A stretch of DNA of 29,930 nucleotides from a virus, in the IMG/VR virus record IMGVR_UViG_3300035698_011143, positions 1 to 29,930 of that record, one strand, 5' to 3'. Each line of letters starts with the position of its first letter. The stretch's first letter is position 1. The notes under the pieces were generated by a model. The model searched no databases and had not been told where the DNA came from. It was given only the letters and a program-made list of their open reading frames with translations. Positions 8,101 through 15,359 of this stretch are shown here, one piece after another. A program made the position numbers and the translations under genes.

Positions 8101-8440
8101 TAAGTATCGGGAAATTGAACTTGATACAAGTAAGATCAGTACATTCTCTAGTTTAGAATCGTTTCCGTATTTTTCAAAGCGTTTCCTAATTAGTAGGTAT
8201 TTGGGACTATCGGAGCAAGAAATCCTAGAAAACGAAACAATGTGGCGCGAAGAAAATGAAGAAGATTCAGAAGCCAAGAAAGTTGACATGCGTAGCATAG
8301 GTATCACTCCAGGCGGGATCGATGCTGATCTAGAAGATTTCTCAGCAGATGATGAAGATTTTGGAGACGATATAGATGGCGGCGATTTTGATATCCCAGA
8401 TATGGATCTTGGCGATGCTGATCAACCGCCAAATGAATAA
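5135..8440 (+). CDS. 20: Portal vertex protein gp20, interrupted by two inteins
   Basis: The precursor is 1101 residues. Removing residues 327-473 and 485-876 leaves 562 residues, close to T4 gp20 (524). Portal signatures include YQYESMDVDSEVNAALDILA-like sequence near residues 49-70 (here HQYESMDVDSEVNAALDI), YRIQRAPERRVFYVDVG near 270, and after splicing DYFFPQT joined to SEGRGSRVETLPGG. The C-terminus is acidic. The portal forms the 12-subunit ring through which DNA is packaged and to which the neck attaches. Both inteins start with Cys and are followed by Ser. They lie in the conserved stretch just before the LPGG motif, so the portal should not fold until both are spliced out. The gene follows a TATAAATA element and heads the head module. 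Confidence 0.95.
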   Translation: MSWRKHFKIETPSPLTAETRGPNTTGAYSHYSSHLPEVYIGHPNRVQRYHQYESMDVDSEVNAALDILAEFCTQTNTESGTPFTVHWHEDPSDSETDVVAKQLIHWNNINEFNKRIFKMFRNTLKYGDQVFIRDPETYRWFWVDMNDVVKVIVNESEGKKPDQYILSHINPNFENMTATQRTFKDNFMSNQGGGGGISQPNSPYSGGGSSSTGRFDLGISEAAIDAENIIHVSLTEGLDVNWPFGNSVLENIFKVFKQKELLEDAIIIYRIQRAPERRVFYVDVGSMPSHMAMAFVERLKNEIHQRRMPSKTGGGSNILDTTYNPLCISLDTRIPLLDGRTLPLTEIIAEQDQGKENWIYSANPVTGSIVTGEISWAGVTRTDAEVIKLHLDNGESLTCTPDHKIPVLGKGFVRADELVVTDSLISHETKQEPIHNHKMVKIEYLEETIDTGCLNIDNEYHTFAIESGIFIKNSINEDYFFPQTCLSLDTRIPLLGGTEKTLSDIIDDHKNGVQNWVYGLDNKTHGLEPAKIEWAGVTRRDATVYKITLDNGESVTATPDHRFIMRDGVETEAKDLLVGDSLMPLELKEGYSGPKQKNKKYTRYTRYRSNTDGKIKFVHATIANKQVGKDTQVHHIDFNSKNNNPDNLQVMLTEDHTDLHKKIGTYSLEKQWNNPVSRQKIIDGMHKLYENASPEFTEMIIQRNRKNALSGWENMPDVTKTKVLNSLYNNRARVTAAKRITYTLEMFSSMKDSFDAGNDSISKLVKALRSDICFQNAYHVANKNILRDKTFDKGKIYPTDQTLNKLVKLVGYDKFGDWKVSYTGCTKFSNKKAQRQNHKIVTIELLTETIDTGDITIKSDSDSHWFGLSAGIYVHNSEGRGSRVETLPGGTNLGEIDDLRFFTNKMYRGLRIPSSYLPTGPDESQATYNDGRVGTALIQEHRFNEYCKRLQRYVVEKFDDEFKLFLKWRGFELDNGSFELRFNEPQNFSKYREIELDTSKISTFSSLESFPYFSKRFLISRYLGLSEQEILENETMWREENEEDSEAKKVDMRSIGITPGGIDADLEDFSADDEDFGDDIDGGDFDIPDMDLGDADQPPNE
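6113..6553 (+). mobile_element. Mini-intein 1 in gp20 (147 residues, no endonuclease)
   Basis: Precursor residues 327-473. It starts CISLDTRIPLLDG (block A). A TPDH motif (block B) occurs in LTCTPDHKIPV. It ends with HTFAIESGIFIKN before Ser474. There is no room for a homing endonuclease domain. The penultimate residue is Lys instead of the usual His; some inteins tolerate this, often with slower Asn cyclisation. Block A and the WAGVTR-x-DA region closely match intein 2, so the two are paralogs, and intein 1 probably lost its endonuclease. Confidence 0.9.
6587..7762 (+). mobile_element. Intein 2 in gp20 (392 residues) with HNH homing endonuclease
   Basis: Precursor residues 485-876. It starts CLSLDTRIPLLGG, has TPDH in VTATPDHRFIM and ends GLSAGIYVHN before Ser877, so all splicing residues are present (Cys1, block B His, penultimate His, terminal Asn, +1 Ser). 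Between the splicing blocks is an HNH nuclease, VHHIDFNSKNNNPDNLQ near residues 633-649 followed by LTEDHTDLHKK. Basic helical segments after it may bind DNA. The endonuclease would cut intein-free portal genes and drive homing. Only 11 extein residues (SINEDYFFPQT) separate it from intein 1. Confidence 0.93.
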
Positions 8441-8443
8441 ATA
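8436..8443 (+). promoter_or_regulatory. Possible late promoter AATAAATA
   Basis: NATAAATA overlapping the portal stop codon (TAA at 8438-8440), 17 nt before the next ATG and followed by C. Weaker than the GATAAATA/TATAAATA sites because the spacing is short. Confidence 0.4.
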
Positions 8444-8459
8444 CAACTAGGAGACTATT

Positions 8460-8735
8460 ATGTTTATTCGCGATTTATTTGAAAACCCATTGCCCGATCC
8501 GAACCGGTTCGCTAAGGACCAAGGTCGTATCGAAGAGTTTCAGAACCAAGATGATGAGAGCATTGCAAAAAAGACTGACACTAGGAAGACTAGGTTAACG
8601 CTAAAACACATTAATAGGTTAAGAATTCTTCGCGATAGTAAAATGGTCGAATATCATGCCAGTTTAGAAAAGGTGAAGACTCAATACGGATCTTCTAGTG
8701 AAGATGGTGATATGGGCGGCGATCTAGAATTTTAA
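8460..8735 (+). CDS. Small conserved head-module protein between gp20 and the core protein
   Basis: 91 residues with a TAGGAG ribosome binding site 6 nt before the ATG. The middle is strongly basic and helical (TRKTRLTLKHINRLRILRDS), followed by VEYHASLEKVKTQYG and an acidic tail. T4 has the small core genes 67 and 68 between 20 and 21. This protein has the position and size of such a gene, but the acidic gp67-like traits belong to the next gene. The basic helix may contact DNA or the acidic core. Function is inferred from position only. Confidence 0.8.
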   Translation: MFIRDLFENPLPDPNRFAKDQGRIEEFQNQDDESIAKKTDTRKTRLTLKHINRLRILRDSKMVEYHASLEKVKTQYGSSSEDGDMGGDLEF

Positions 8736-8804
8736 ACCGTTAAACGATTTATCATTTGTTTTGAATCAAAAAAGCTACATTTAATACTTAAAACCAAACT
8801 ACCC

Positions 8805-8812
8805 TGTAAATA
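8805..8812 (+). promoter_or_regulatory. Weak late-promoter-like element TGTAAATA
   Basis: One mismatch to TATAAATA, 42 nt before the gp67-like ATG, in the 118-nt gap after the preceding gene. Supported mainly by position. Confidence 0.3.
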
Positions 8813-8853
8813 AAGGTACAAGTGCCTTAAACATAACAGGGAGATTTAATCTA

Positions 8854-9639
8854 ATGAGCAAGTTTGAAAAAGTAGTTGAATTATACATTGCCGAAGACGA
8901 AGAGAAAGCGGCAGCTCTCTTCCATGATGTAGTAGTAGAAATGAGCCGCAACATATACGAAAATATTTTAAATGACGAAGACGAAGATCGTGGCCTAGGT
9001 GGTGACGCAGTAGATGACATGATTAATGACATCGAAGCTGACGAAGCCGGTATTAGCGAAGACGACCTAGACGGCGAGTATGACGACGAAGAAGTTGATC
9101 TAGATGCTGGTGGCGACATGGGCGACTATGCCGACGAAGACGGCATAGATGACGACATGGGCGAAGCTGAACTCGAAGATAGAGTAGTTGATCTAGAAGA
9201 TACACTAGATGAATTAAAGGCTATGTTTGATGAACTAGTAGGCGACGAAGACGACATGGGCGGTGAAGACGACATGGGCGACATGGGCGGTGAAGACGAC
9301 ATGGGCGACTTTGGTGACGAAGACGACATGGGCGACTTTGGTGACGAAGACGACATGGACGACGACGACGACGAAGCAACAGAAAGCTTTGTTCGCGAGT
9401 ACACCGAAAAGGTTCCGGCTCCGTCGAATACTGAAGACGGTAATACCAATAAGAAGTCAGTTTCACTAACAGGTAAAGGTCGCATAGCATCCAAGGCTAA
9501 GGCAACTAAGATCGGTAGCGGAAGCGAAGAAACAGGACGTTCAGCTGATACTGCAAAGAAGCAGACTTATGCAATGGACACTAGAGAAGCAGGCAGAAAG
9601 AAGTTGCAAGCTGCGCCGAAGCCAGTAAGAAAAGCGTAA
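8854..9639 (+). CDS. 67: gp67-like acidic prohead core protein
   Basis: 261 residues. The N-terminus (EKAAALFHDVVVEMSRNIYE, about residues 17-36) resembles the gp67-type core helix. It is followed by a very long Asp/Glu-rich region (about 45-175) with internal tandem repeats, then a basic, Lys/Ala-rich C-terminus. T4 gp67 is only 80 residues, so the acidic region is greatly expanded. In T4 this protein is part of the internal scaffold and is cut by gp21 to small peptides that remain in the head. AGGGAG precedes the ATG by 10 nt. The opposite-strand frames here are serine/arginine-rich artefacts of the repeats. Confidence 0.75.
   Translation: MSKFEKVVELYIAEDEEKAAALFHDVVVEMSRNIYENILNDEDEDRGLGGDAVDDMINDIEADEAGISEDDLDGEYDDEEVDLDAGGDMGDYADEDGIDDDMGEAELEDRVVDLEDTLDELKAMFDELVGDEDDMGGEDDMGDMGGEDDMGDFGDEDDMGDFGDEDDMDDDDDEATESFVREYTEKVPAPSNTEDGNTNKKSVSLTGKGRIASKAKATKIGSGSEETGRSADTAKKQTYAMDTREAGRKKLQAAPKPVRKA
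9247..9358 (+). repeat. Tandem repeat within the acidic core gene (27-bp units)
   Basis: Two perfect 27-bp units (9292-9318 and 9319-9345), encoding EDDMGDFGD, are followed by a partial third. They are preceded by shorter degenerate units encoding EDDMGG and EDDMGDMGG from 9247. This points to recent slippage or unequal crossing-over lengthening the acidic domain. Confidence 0.85.
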
Positions 9640-9655
9640 ATTAAGGACACTTTTG

Positions 9656-10279
9656 ATGATTTATCTTAGAGAACAACTTACATTTGACCAGGCGAAGATG
9701 GTAACTGAAGCGTCTACTGATGGCAAGAATCTCTTCATGAAAGGTATTTGTATCCAAGGCGGGGTAAAGAACGCAAACCAGCGTGTTTACCCCGTCAACG
9801 AGATCAAAGACGCCGTTACACAATTGAATGAATTAGTTCAAAACGGCAAAAGTGTACTTGGTGAAGTCGATCATCCAGATGATCTGCAAGTTAATCTAGA
9901 TCGTGTAAGTCACATGATTGAGAATATGTGGATGGAAGGAAATGACGGCTACGGCAAATTAAAGATCATTCCAACACCAATGGGAAACTTAGTTAAGACC
10001 ATGTTGGAAAACGGAGTAAAATTAGGAGTTAGCAGTAGAGGTAGCGGAAACGTTAATGAATCTTCTGGTGATGTATCTGATTTCGAAATTGTCACAGTAG
10101 ATATTGTGGCACAACCGTCTGCACCTGACGCCTATCCTAAAGCAATTTATGAGGGAATGATGAATATGCGAGGCGGCCACAAGGTATTAGAAATTGCTGA
10201 TGAGGTAAGATCTAATCCAGGTGTACAAAAATACTTGAAGGATGAAGCAATTCGTCTTATCAAGGACTTAAAGATCTAG
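9656..10279 (+). CDS. 21: Prohead core serine protease gp21
   Basis: 207 residues from the ATG at 9656, which is 8 nt after an AAGGA site; a TTG one codon upstream is less likely. The family is the T4 prohead protease. Catalytic candidates are His73 (GEVDHPDD) and Ser126/127 (LGVSSRGSG), with an Asp in the following VDIVAQPS region. The early NQRVYP motif and the PDAYPKAIYE segment are typical. It sits inside the prohead core and after assembly cleaves scaffold, core proteins and the gp23 N-terminus. Gene order 21-22-23 is as in T4. The stop is TAG, directly followed by the GGAG of the gp22 gene. Confidence 0.93.
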   Translation: MIYLREQLTFDQAKMVTEASTDGKNLFMKGICIQGGVKNANQRVYPVNEIKDAVTQLNELVQNGKSVLGEVDHPDDLQVNLDRVSHMIENMWMEGNDGYGKLKIIPTPMGNLVKTMLENGVKLGVSSRGSGNVNESSGDVSDFEIVTVDIVAQPSAPDAYPKAIYEGMMNMRGGHKVLEIADEVRSNPGVQKYLKDEAIRLIKDLKI

Positions 10280-10289
10280 GAGAATATAT

Positions 10290-11405
10290 ATGCTTGACGC
10301 ATTAAAGCCATTACTAGATAGCAACCTTATTAACGAAGCTGCTAAAACTGAAATCCAGGAAGCCTGGGAATCAAAGCTAGTAAATGTTCGTTCAGAGGTT
10401 AAGACAGAGCTAAGAGAAGAATTTGCTCGTCGCTATGAACATGACAAAAATGAAATGGTTAAAGCTTTAGATCGTATGGTAAATGAATCTCTTTCTGCAG
10501 AACTGAAGCTTATTGCCGAAGAAAAGAAAAAGATTTCAGAAGATCGTGCCCACTCTATTTCTAAATTAACTGAATCTAGTAGTAAGTTTCATGATTTCAT
10601 GATGGAACAGCTAGCTGAAGAAGTTAAAGAGTTACACAAGGACCGTCGTGTCCAGAATGAAACTGTTAAGAAATTAGAAAGTTTTATTGTAGCACAATTA
10701 GCTGAGGAAATTGAAGACTTCCAAGAAGACCGCAATGATATTGTAGAAACGAAAGTTCGTTTAGTTAAAGAATCGAAGGCTAGCCTAGCTTCTTTAAAGA
10801 AAGAATTTGTTTCTAGGTCAAGCGCGATTCTAGAAGGATCTATTGCCAAACATCTTAAGACTGAGATCACTCAACTAAAGGAAGATATCAGCGCAGCCAA
10901 AGAAAATGATTTTGGTCGCAAGATTTTCGAAGCCTTTGCAGCTGAGTTTGGTGTAAGCCACCTAAACGAAAATCAAGAAATCAAAGTGCTAAAGAGCAAT
11001 CTTGATGAAAGCAATACTAAGTTAGCAGAAGCTGAAGTAGCCATTGCAAAGAAAAACCACATTATTGAGGGTAAAATAGCCGAAGTTAAGAGAATCAATG
11101 AAAATACTTCTCGTAAAACAACTATCGACTCTTTGCTAAAACCTCTTAATAAAGAGAAGGCCGTTATCATGCGTGACCTTTTAGAGAGTGTTCAAACATC
11201 TAAACTAAGGAACGCTTTTGATCGTTATTTGCCAGCAGTAGTTGACGGTAAATCACTAAGAACCCGAGTTGCACCAGGCAAGAGAATGGTCAATGAATCT
11301 TTTACAGCAGTAACCGGCGACAAAACACAAAAAAACCCAACAGAAGTTGATTCTCAGTCTGACAGTGATGTCAAGGAAATGATGAAGCTTGCAGGGATAA
11401 AGTAA
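10290..11405 (+). CDS. 22: Prohead core scaffold protein gp22
   Basis: 371 residues, almost wholly helical and highly charged, with long coiled-coil-like stretches (about residues 10-330). It begins LDALKPLLDSNLINE and ends with DVKEMMKLAGIK, the usual end of gp22 proteins. It forms the prohead core around which gp23 assembles and is destroyed by gp21. AGGAG (10278-10282, overlapping the gp21 stop) lies 7 nt before the ATG, so translation of 21 and 22 is probably coupled. Confidence 0.9.
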   Translation: MLDALKPLLDSNLINEAAKTEIQEAWESKLVNVRSEVKTELREEFARRYEHDKNEMVKALDRMVNESLSAELKLIAEEKKKISEDRAHSISKLTESSSKFHDFMMEQLAEEVKELHKDRRVQNETVKKLESFIVAQLAEEIEDFQEDRNDIVETKVRLVKESKASLASLKKEFVSRSSAILEGSIAKHLKTEITQLKEDISAAKENDFGRKIFEAFAAEFGVSHLNENQEIKVLKSNLDESNTKLAEAEVAIAKKNHIIEGKIAEVKRINENTSRKTTIDSLLKPLNKEKAVIMRDLLESVQTSKLRNAFDRYLPAVVDGKSLRTRVAPGKRMVNESFTAVTGDKTQKNPTEVDSQSDSDVKEMMKLAGIK

Positions 11406-11423
11406 AGAACAGGAAACAGAAAA

Positions 11424-12605
11424 ATGTCAGTATTACTTGAATCACGCTGGGACGATACAAAGGCCGCTCTTCTCGAAGGGCTAGAAGGTAACCGTCGCGG
11501 AACTATGGGGGTTATCCTAGAGAACACCCGTAAATATCTAAGAGAAGCAGCAACCACAGGTTCGACTGCTTCGGGTAACGTAGCAACACTAAATCGCGTA
11601 ATTTTACCGGTTATTCGACGTGTAATGCCTACCGTTATTGCTAACGAAATTGTTGGCGTACAACCAATGCAGGGACCAGTTGGACAGATTCACACTCTAC
11701 GTGTGCGTTATGCAGATACCGTAACATCTACAGCAGCTGGTGACCTAGGCACTGATACAATAGCAGGCGATGAAGCTCTAAGCCCATTCAAAATTGCTAC
11801 TGCATACTCAGGTTCAGCAACAACTGGACGTGCCGCAACAACAGCAGCTTTAGAAGGTACTGGTGGTAATAAGATTTCCATTCAGATCCTAAAGCAGTCG
11901 GTTGAAGCAAAGCCACGTAAGCTATCGGCTCGTTGGACTTTTGAAGCAGCACAAGATGCTGAATCAATGCATGGTATTGATGTTGAAGCAGAAATTATGG
12001 CTGCTCTAGCACAAGAAATTACTGCAGAAATCGATCAGGAAGTTCTAGCGTCTCTACGTTCTCTAGCAGCTACCGAAGAAGCCTTTAACCAGTCAACAGT
12101 TAGTGGTACAGCAACATTCGTCGGTGACGAACACGCTGCTCTAGCAGTTCTAGTTAACCGCGTTGCTAACAAGATCGCTCAGCGTACACGTCGTAACGCT
12201 GGTAACTGGGCAGTTGTTAGCTCAGAAGCACTAACAGTTCTACAGAGCGCTAGCACGTCTGCTTTTGCTCGTACTACAGAAGGTACTTTTGAAGCACCAA
12301 CGAACACCAAGTTTGTCGGAACCCTAAACAATAACATGCGTGTTTATGTTGACGGTTACGCAGCTGATGGTAAAGCAGTTCTAGTTGGTTATAAGGGACC
12401 AAGCGAGACGGATGCAGCCGCATTCTATTGCCCATATATCCCTCTAATGAGCTCCGGGACAGTACTTGACCCAAGCACCTTCGAACCAACTGTTAGCTTC
12501 ATGACACGGTATGGTTATGTAGAGTTAAGCAACACTGCATCGTCACTTGGCAATGCTGGTGACTATCTTGGAGAAGTGAGCATGGCCAACATTAGCTTCC
12601 AGTAA
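11424..12605 (+). CDS. 23: Major capsid protein gp23
   Basis: 393 residues. The N-terminus LLESRWDDTKAALLEGL and NRVILPVIRRVMPTVIANEI with VGVQPMQGPVGQIHTLRVRY are characteristic of T4-like gp23. Shorter than T4 gp23 (521), so it lacks the extra inserted domain, as do many marine T4-like phages. A likely gp21 cleavage site is YLRE|AATTGS after Glu41, fitting the L-x-E rule of the T4 protease. AGGAAA precedes the ATG. No late element was seen directly upstream; expression may come from within or before gp22. A hairpin terminator follows. Confidence 0.95.
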   Translation: MSVLLESRWDDTKAALLEGLEGNRRGTMGVILENTRKYLREAATTGSTASGNVATLNRVILPVIRRVMPTVIANEIVGVQPMQGPVGQIHTLRVRYADTVTSTAAGDLGTDTIAGDEALSPFKIATAYSGSATTGRAATTAALEGTGGNKISIQILKQSVEAKPRKLSARWTFEAAQDAESMHGIDVEAEIMAALAQEITAEIDQEVLASLRSLAATEEAFNQSTVSGTATFVGDEHAALAVLVNRVANKIAQRTRRNAGNWAVVSSEALTVLQSASTSAFARTTEGTFEAPTNTKFVGTLNNNMRVYVDGYAADGKAVLVGYKGPSETDAAAFYCPYIPLMSSGTVLDPSTFEPTVSFMTRYGYVELSNTASSLGNAGDYLGEVSMANISFQ

Positions 12606-12650
12606 GTTAATATTAGTCTAAATACTACCAAATACAACCAATAAAGAGAC

Positions 12651-12676
12651 AGAAAGGAAGAGAAATCTTCCTTTCT
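12651..12676 (+). terminator. Hairpin terminator after gp23
   Basis: A perfect 10-bp stem (AGAAAGGAAG / CTTCCTTTCT) with a 6-nt loop, followed by TCTTGGGTTTTATT, a modest T-rich stretch. Located 46 nt after the gp23 stop, it separates the head operon from the endonuclease gene. Confidence 0.7.
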
Positions 12677-12718
12677 TCTTGGGTTTTATTCAGAAAATAT
12701 AGTATAATAAATACTACA

Positions 12719-14398
12719 ATGAAATCTTTAATACATTCTTATCTTGCAGGACACCATGCTAAAACAGTTAGTTCTATTATTAAGAATGACACTGTTCTAT
12801 GGGCATGGATATTAGCAAACGCCGATCAGACGATATTAACTTCGGCGACTAATTCTGAATTGATATATTCTGCATTGCATTCTACATTAAACAAATGTAA
12901 ATATGGCAAGAACCGAAAGTTCAAAGGAATAAACCTAGGATACGGCGGATGCGGCCGAGCAAATGTTTGTCGATGTACAAAGGAATCAGTTTCTAAAAAT
13001 GTATCTAAGTCCAAAAGACTAGCATCAGTTAGTCAAATACAAGATTCTAATCAAAAAAGATCAGACACAAATTTAATAAAATACGGAGTTAAAAATACAG
13101 CTCAAACGATAACAGCAAAAGAGAACCATGCAGCTTTTTACAGTGATCATGATAAGGTCAACCAAACAATTGACTCGATTAGACAGACTAATCTGTTAAA
13201 ATTTGGGGTCCATAATCCTCAGTCGCTTGATTCAACAAAACAAAAAACAGAAGAAACTAATTTACAGAAATATGGGCATAAGTATCCTATGCAGGATACT
13301 GATGTTAAACAAAAATCAATCAAATCAAGAAAGCAATTTTTTGATCCTAGTAAAGTATATAGAAAAAATTATAAGGCTTTTTGCAAAAATATGATTGATA
13401 ATTTTCAACTAGAAGTTTTAGTTAAAGAGAATGATTACTTGGGTGTAGCTTCTAGGCCATTAATGCAGTTTAGGTGCACGATTTGTTCTCATGAATTTGA
13501 AAAAAGATTTGATTATGCTGCGTTTCCTGCTTGCAAGATATGCAATCCTAGTAAATTCTCTTATAAGAGTAAACAAGAATTAGAAGTATTTGCATATGTA
13601 AATGGTTACGTGGATGGTGTTATAAGTGGTGACAGGAGTTTGATCAATCCATTTGAGGTGGACATATACATACCTTCACATAACCTTGCAATAGAATATT
13701 GTGGATTGTATTGGCACTCGGAAAATAGTTCTGGAAAAAAATGGAAATATCATAAAAACAAATATGACAGGCTGTTAGAAAAAGACATACGGTTAGTAAC
13801 TATTTTTAGTGACGAATGGATTTACAAAAATAACGTAACTAAATCTATGCTTCGTAATATTTTACAATTAGAAAAAAATAGAATATTTGCTCGTAATACA
13901 GAAATAAGAAAAATTGATCATACACTAGCAAAAGAATTTGTCGACAGTTATCACATACAAAATTCGCCAACTCGAATGTCTGTAGCTTACGGATTATACA
14001 ATCGTGGTAAATTAGTATCGGTTATGACCTTCTTACAAAAAAGTCCAGGAATATTTGATCTTACTAGATTGTGTTCATCTGTAAACGTAGTTGGTGGCGC
14101 TAGCAAATTGTTATCTGCATTTTGTAAAGAGTATAATTGGCAACAGATAATTAGTTTTTCAGACAATAGGTATAGTACCGGAAATCTATATAATGTGTTA
14201 GGATTCGTTCACATAAGTGACGTCCCGCCGATGCAATATTACACTGATTATGAAATCAAGCATCATAAACTATGGATGAGAACCCAGCCCAAGATAGAAC
14301 ATCTTACTGAATGGCAAACGGCTAAATCCATGGGATATGATAGAATTTGGGATTGCGGAAAGAAGAAATTTGTGTTAGAAAATAAGTCAACGGATTAA
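12719..14398 (+). CDS. Free-standing homing endonuclease, Vsr-like EDxHD type
   Basis: 559 residues. In order: three TNxxKYGxxN-type repeats (about residues 118, 157, 180) seen in phage homing endonucleases as DNA-binding units; a zinc-ribbon-like CTIC...CKIC (about 253-276); a nuclease core with QELEVFAYVNG, FEVDIYIPSHNLAIEYCGLY, WHSE and LVTIFSDEW (about 286-370), matching the EDxHD/Vsr fold; and a C-terminal domain (about 390-553) with GLYNRGKLVSVMTF, VGGASKLLSAF, SFSDNRYSTGNLYNVLGF and WDCGKKKFVL, which looks acetyltransferase/Mom-like. There is no ribosome binding site. A TATAAT at 12703-12708 (poor -35 TTGGGT, 18-nt spacer) and an overlapping AATAAATA suggest a nearly leaderless mRNA. 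More AT-rich than its neighbours, it sits as an insertion between gp23 and the early operon. It overlaps the convergent gene by 12 nt. Confidence 0.8.
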   Translation: MKSLIHSYLAGHHAKTVSSIIKNDTVLWAWILANADQTILTSATNSELIYSALHSTLNKCKYGKNRKFKGINLGYGGCGRANVCRCTKESVSKNVSKSKRLASVSQIQDSNQKRSDTNLIKYGVKNTAQTITAKENHAAFYSDHDKVNQTIDSIRQTNLLKFGVHNPQSLDSTKQKTEETNLQKYGHKYPMQDTDVKQKSIKSRKQFFDPSKVYRKNYKAFCKNMIDNFQLEVLVKENDYLGVASRPLMQFRCTICSHEFEKRFDYAAFPACKICNPSKFSYKSKQELEVFAYVNGYVDGVISGDRSLINPFEVDIYIPSHNLAIEYCGLYWHSENSSGKKWKYHKNKYDRLLEKDIRLVTIFSDEWIYKNNVTKSMLRNILQLEKNRIFARNTEIRKIDHTLAKEFVDSYHIQNSPTRMSVAYGLYNRGKLVSVMTFLQKSPGIFDLTRLCSSVNVVGGASKLLSAFCKEYNWQQIISFSDNRYSTGNLYNVLGFVHISDVPPMQYYTDYEIKHHKLWMRTQPKIEHLTEWQTAKSMGYDRIWDCGKKKFVLENKSTD

Positions 14399-14713
14399 AT
14401 TCCCACATAAAATCTCAAACAACACAAGATCTTCTTCGGTTTTAAATCTATATTGTAATGAAATTCTAGCTAGCGTAGAAGAGTATATAGCACAAATTTG
14501 AAGATCAATGTCGTTTGCGATAGTTAATTTTTCTAGACGTTCTTTCAAAGGATCCATGTAATAATAAAATCGTAATTGAGAAACATATCTTTCGATGACA
14601 AATGGATATTTCTCAGTGATTTCATTGAATCTAACTTTTTTGGTTGTGTCAAGAGTGTTCATGGGATAAGAGCTAGAATCAGGATTAAAAAGATAGAAGA
14701 CCAATACATACAT
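14387..14713 (-). CDS. FxTEED-family small protein (paralog A)
   Basis: 108 residues, ending in RFKTEEDLVLFEILCGN plus three residues. The N-terminal half has EKYPFVIERY, the family's (E)-x-YP block, but the usual WAxxNxIxC block is weak (TIANDIDLQIC). It is the last gene of the leftward operon, and its ATG overlaps the preceding stop as TAATG. Function unknown. It is among the most divergent members and converges with the endonuclease gene. Confidence 0.8.
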   Translation of the reverse strand: MYVLVFYLFNPDSSSYPMNTLDTTKKVRFNEITEKYPFVIERYVSQLRFYYYMDPLKERLEKLTIANDIDLQICAIYSSTLARISLQYRFKTEEDLVLFEILCGNLIR

Positions 14714-15000
14714 TAACCAAACCTCAATTGGTATAACATCATATCTTCTTCAGTTTTAAACATCATGTAATGGATAAAGGGGACCTTGCTTAAAAAATAA
14801 GTTACATAGAGTATCCGATAACAGGTAATCTGATTTGTGTTCGCCCAATTAGCAATATCTATGCTGTTGAGTTCTTTGTTAGTTGAACAATGATGTGAGA
14901 ATAAATCTTCGTCGATTCCTAGCTCTCCATAACACACGGCCCAATTACGGGGGCCCGCGAAGAATAGTTCAAGCGCATCAATTTCTGTGCAGTAAGTCAC
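14713..15000 (-). CDS. FxTEED-family small protein (paralog B)
   Basis: 95 residues starting at GTG, which overlaps the upstream stop as GTGA. Clear family blocks: IANWANTNQITCYRIL in the middle and HYMMFKTEEDMMLYQLRFG at the end. The N-terminus MTYCTEIDALELFFAGP resembles that of paralog C (MTYYSEYDVEYDPF). Function unknown. The short overlap implies coupled translation with the DGYD-repeat gene before it. Confidence 0.8.
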   Translation of the reverse strand: MTYCTEIDALELFFAGPRNWAVCYGELGIDEDLFSHHCSTNKELNSIDIANWANTNQITCYRILYVTYFLSKVPFIHYMMFKTEEDMMLYQLRFG

Positions 15001-15296
15001 ACAAATCCAGCAAGGTCATTGAATTCGTCATCGGTCATGGACTGATAATCTACTTCGGTGTATCCGGCTTTATCAATCCCGCTCATCATTCCAGAACAGC
15101 ATCCATCTTTGTTGTAGGCAGAATATCCATACGAATCGAATCCGTCTTTGTCGTAACCGTCAGACATAATTTCATGATTCCAATCCATGGTGCCAGGGAC
15201 GTATTCAACCGGAACTTCGCCTTTGGCATTAAAACGGAAATCCTCTAATGTGTTCTCGCCCGATTTAACGCACGGAGAATATTTGCCTTTGCTCAT
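14997..15296 (-). CDS. Small protein with GYDKDG-type repeats
   Basis: 99 residues. The centre has degenerate repeats of G-Y/F/I-D-K/S-x-G (DGYDKDGFDSYGYSAYNKDG, then GIDKAGYTE), with two adjacent cysteines (DGCCSG). Similar DGYD/DGF repeats occur in small phage proteins, and the spaced Asp and Gly could bind metal. It has its own sigma70-type promoter (15323-15350) and a AAGGGA site 7 nt before the ATG, so it starts a transcription unit with paralogs B and A. Function unknown. Confidence 0.75.
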   Translation of the reverse strand: MSKGKYSPCVKSGENTLEDFRFNAKGEVPVEYVPGTMDWNHEIMSDGYDKDGFDSYGYSAYNKDGCCSGMMSGIDKAGYTEVDYQSMTDDEFNDLAGFV

Positions 15297-15322
15297 GTGT
15301 TTTTCCCTTGTGTTGTTTATGT

Positions 15323-15350
15323 ATTATACAATTAATTAGGACTAATGCAA
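15323..15350 (-). promoter_or_regulatory. Sigma70-type promoter before the DGYD-repeat gene
   Basis: On the minus strand, TTGCAT (15345-15350) and a perfect TATAAT (15323-15328) are separated by 16 nt, in the only real gap of this part of the leftward cluster. Predicted start is near 15316. Confidence 0.65.
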
Positions 15351-15359
15351 GACCTAAGA

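Noticed and set aside
5284-8307. Leftward frames opposite the portal gene
   Set aside because: No ribosome binding sites; they vanish when the continuous 1101-codon portal frame and intein motifs are taken into account.
8799-9494. Leftward and alternate-frame Ser- or Arg-rich frames over the acidic core gene
   Set aside because: Direct consequence of the GAC/GAA/GAT repeat composition on the other strand.
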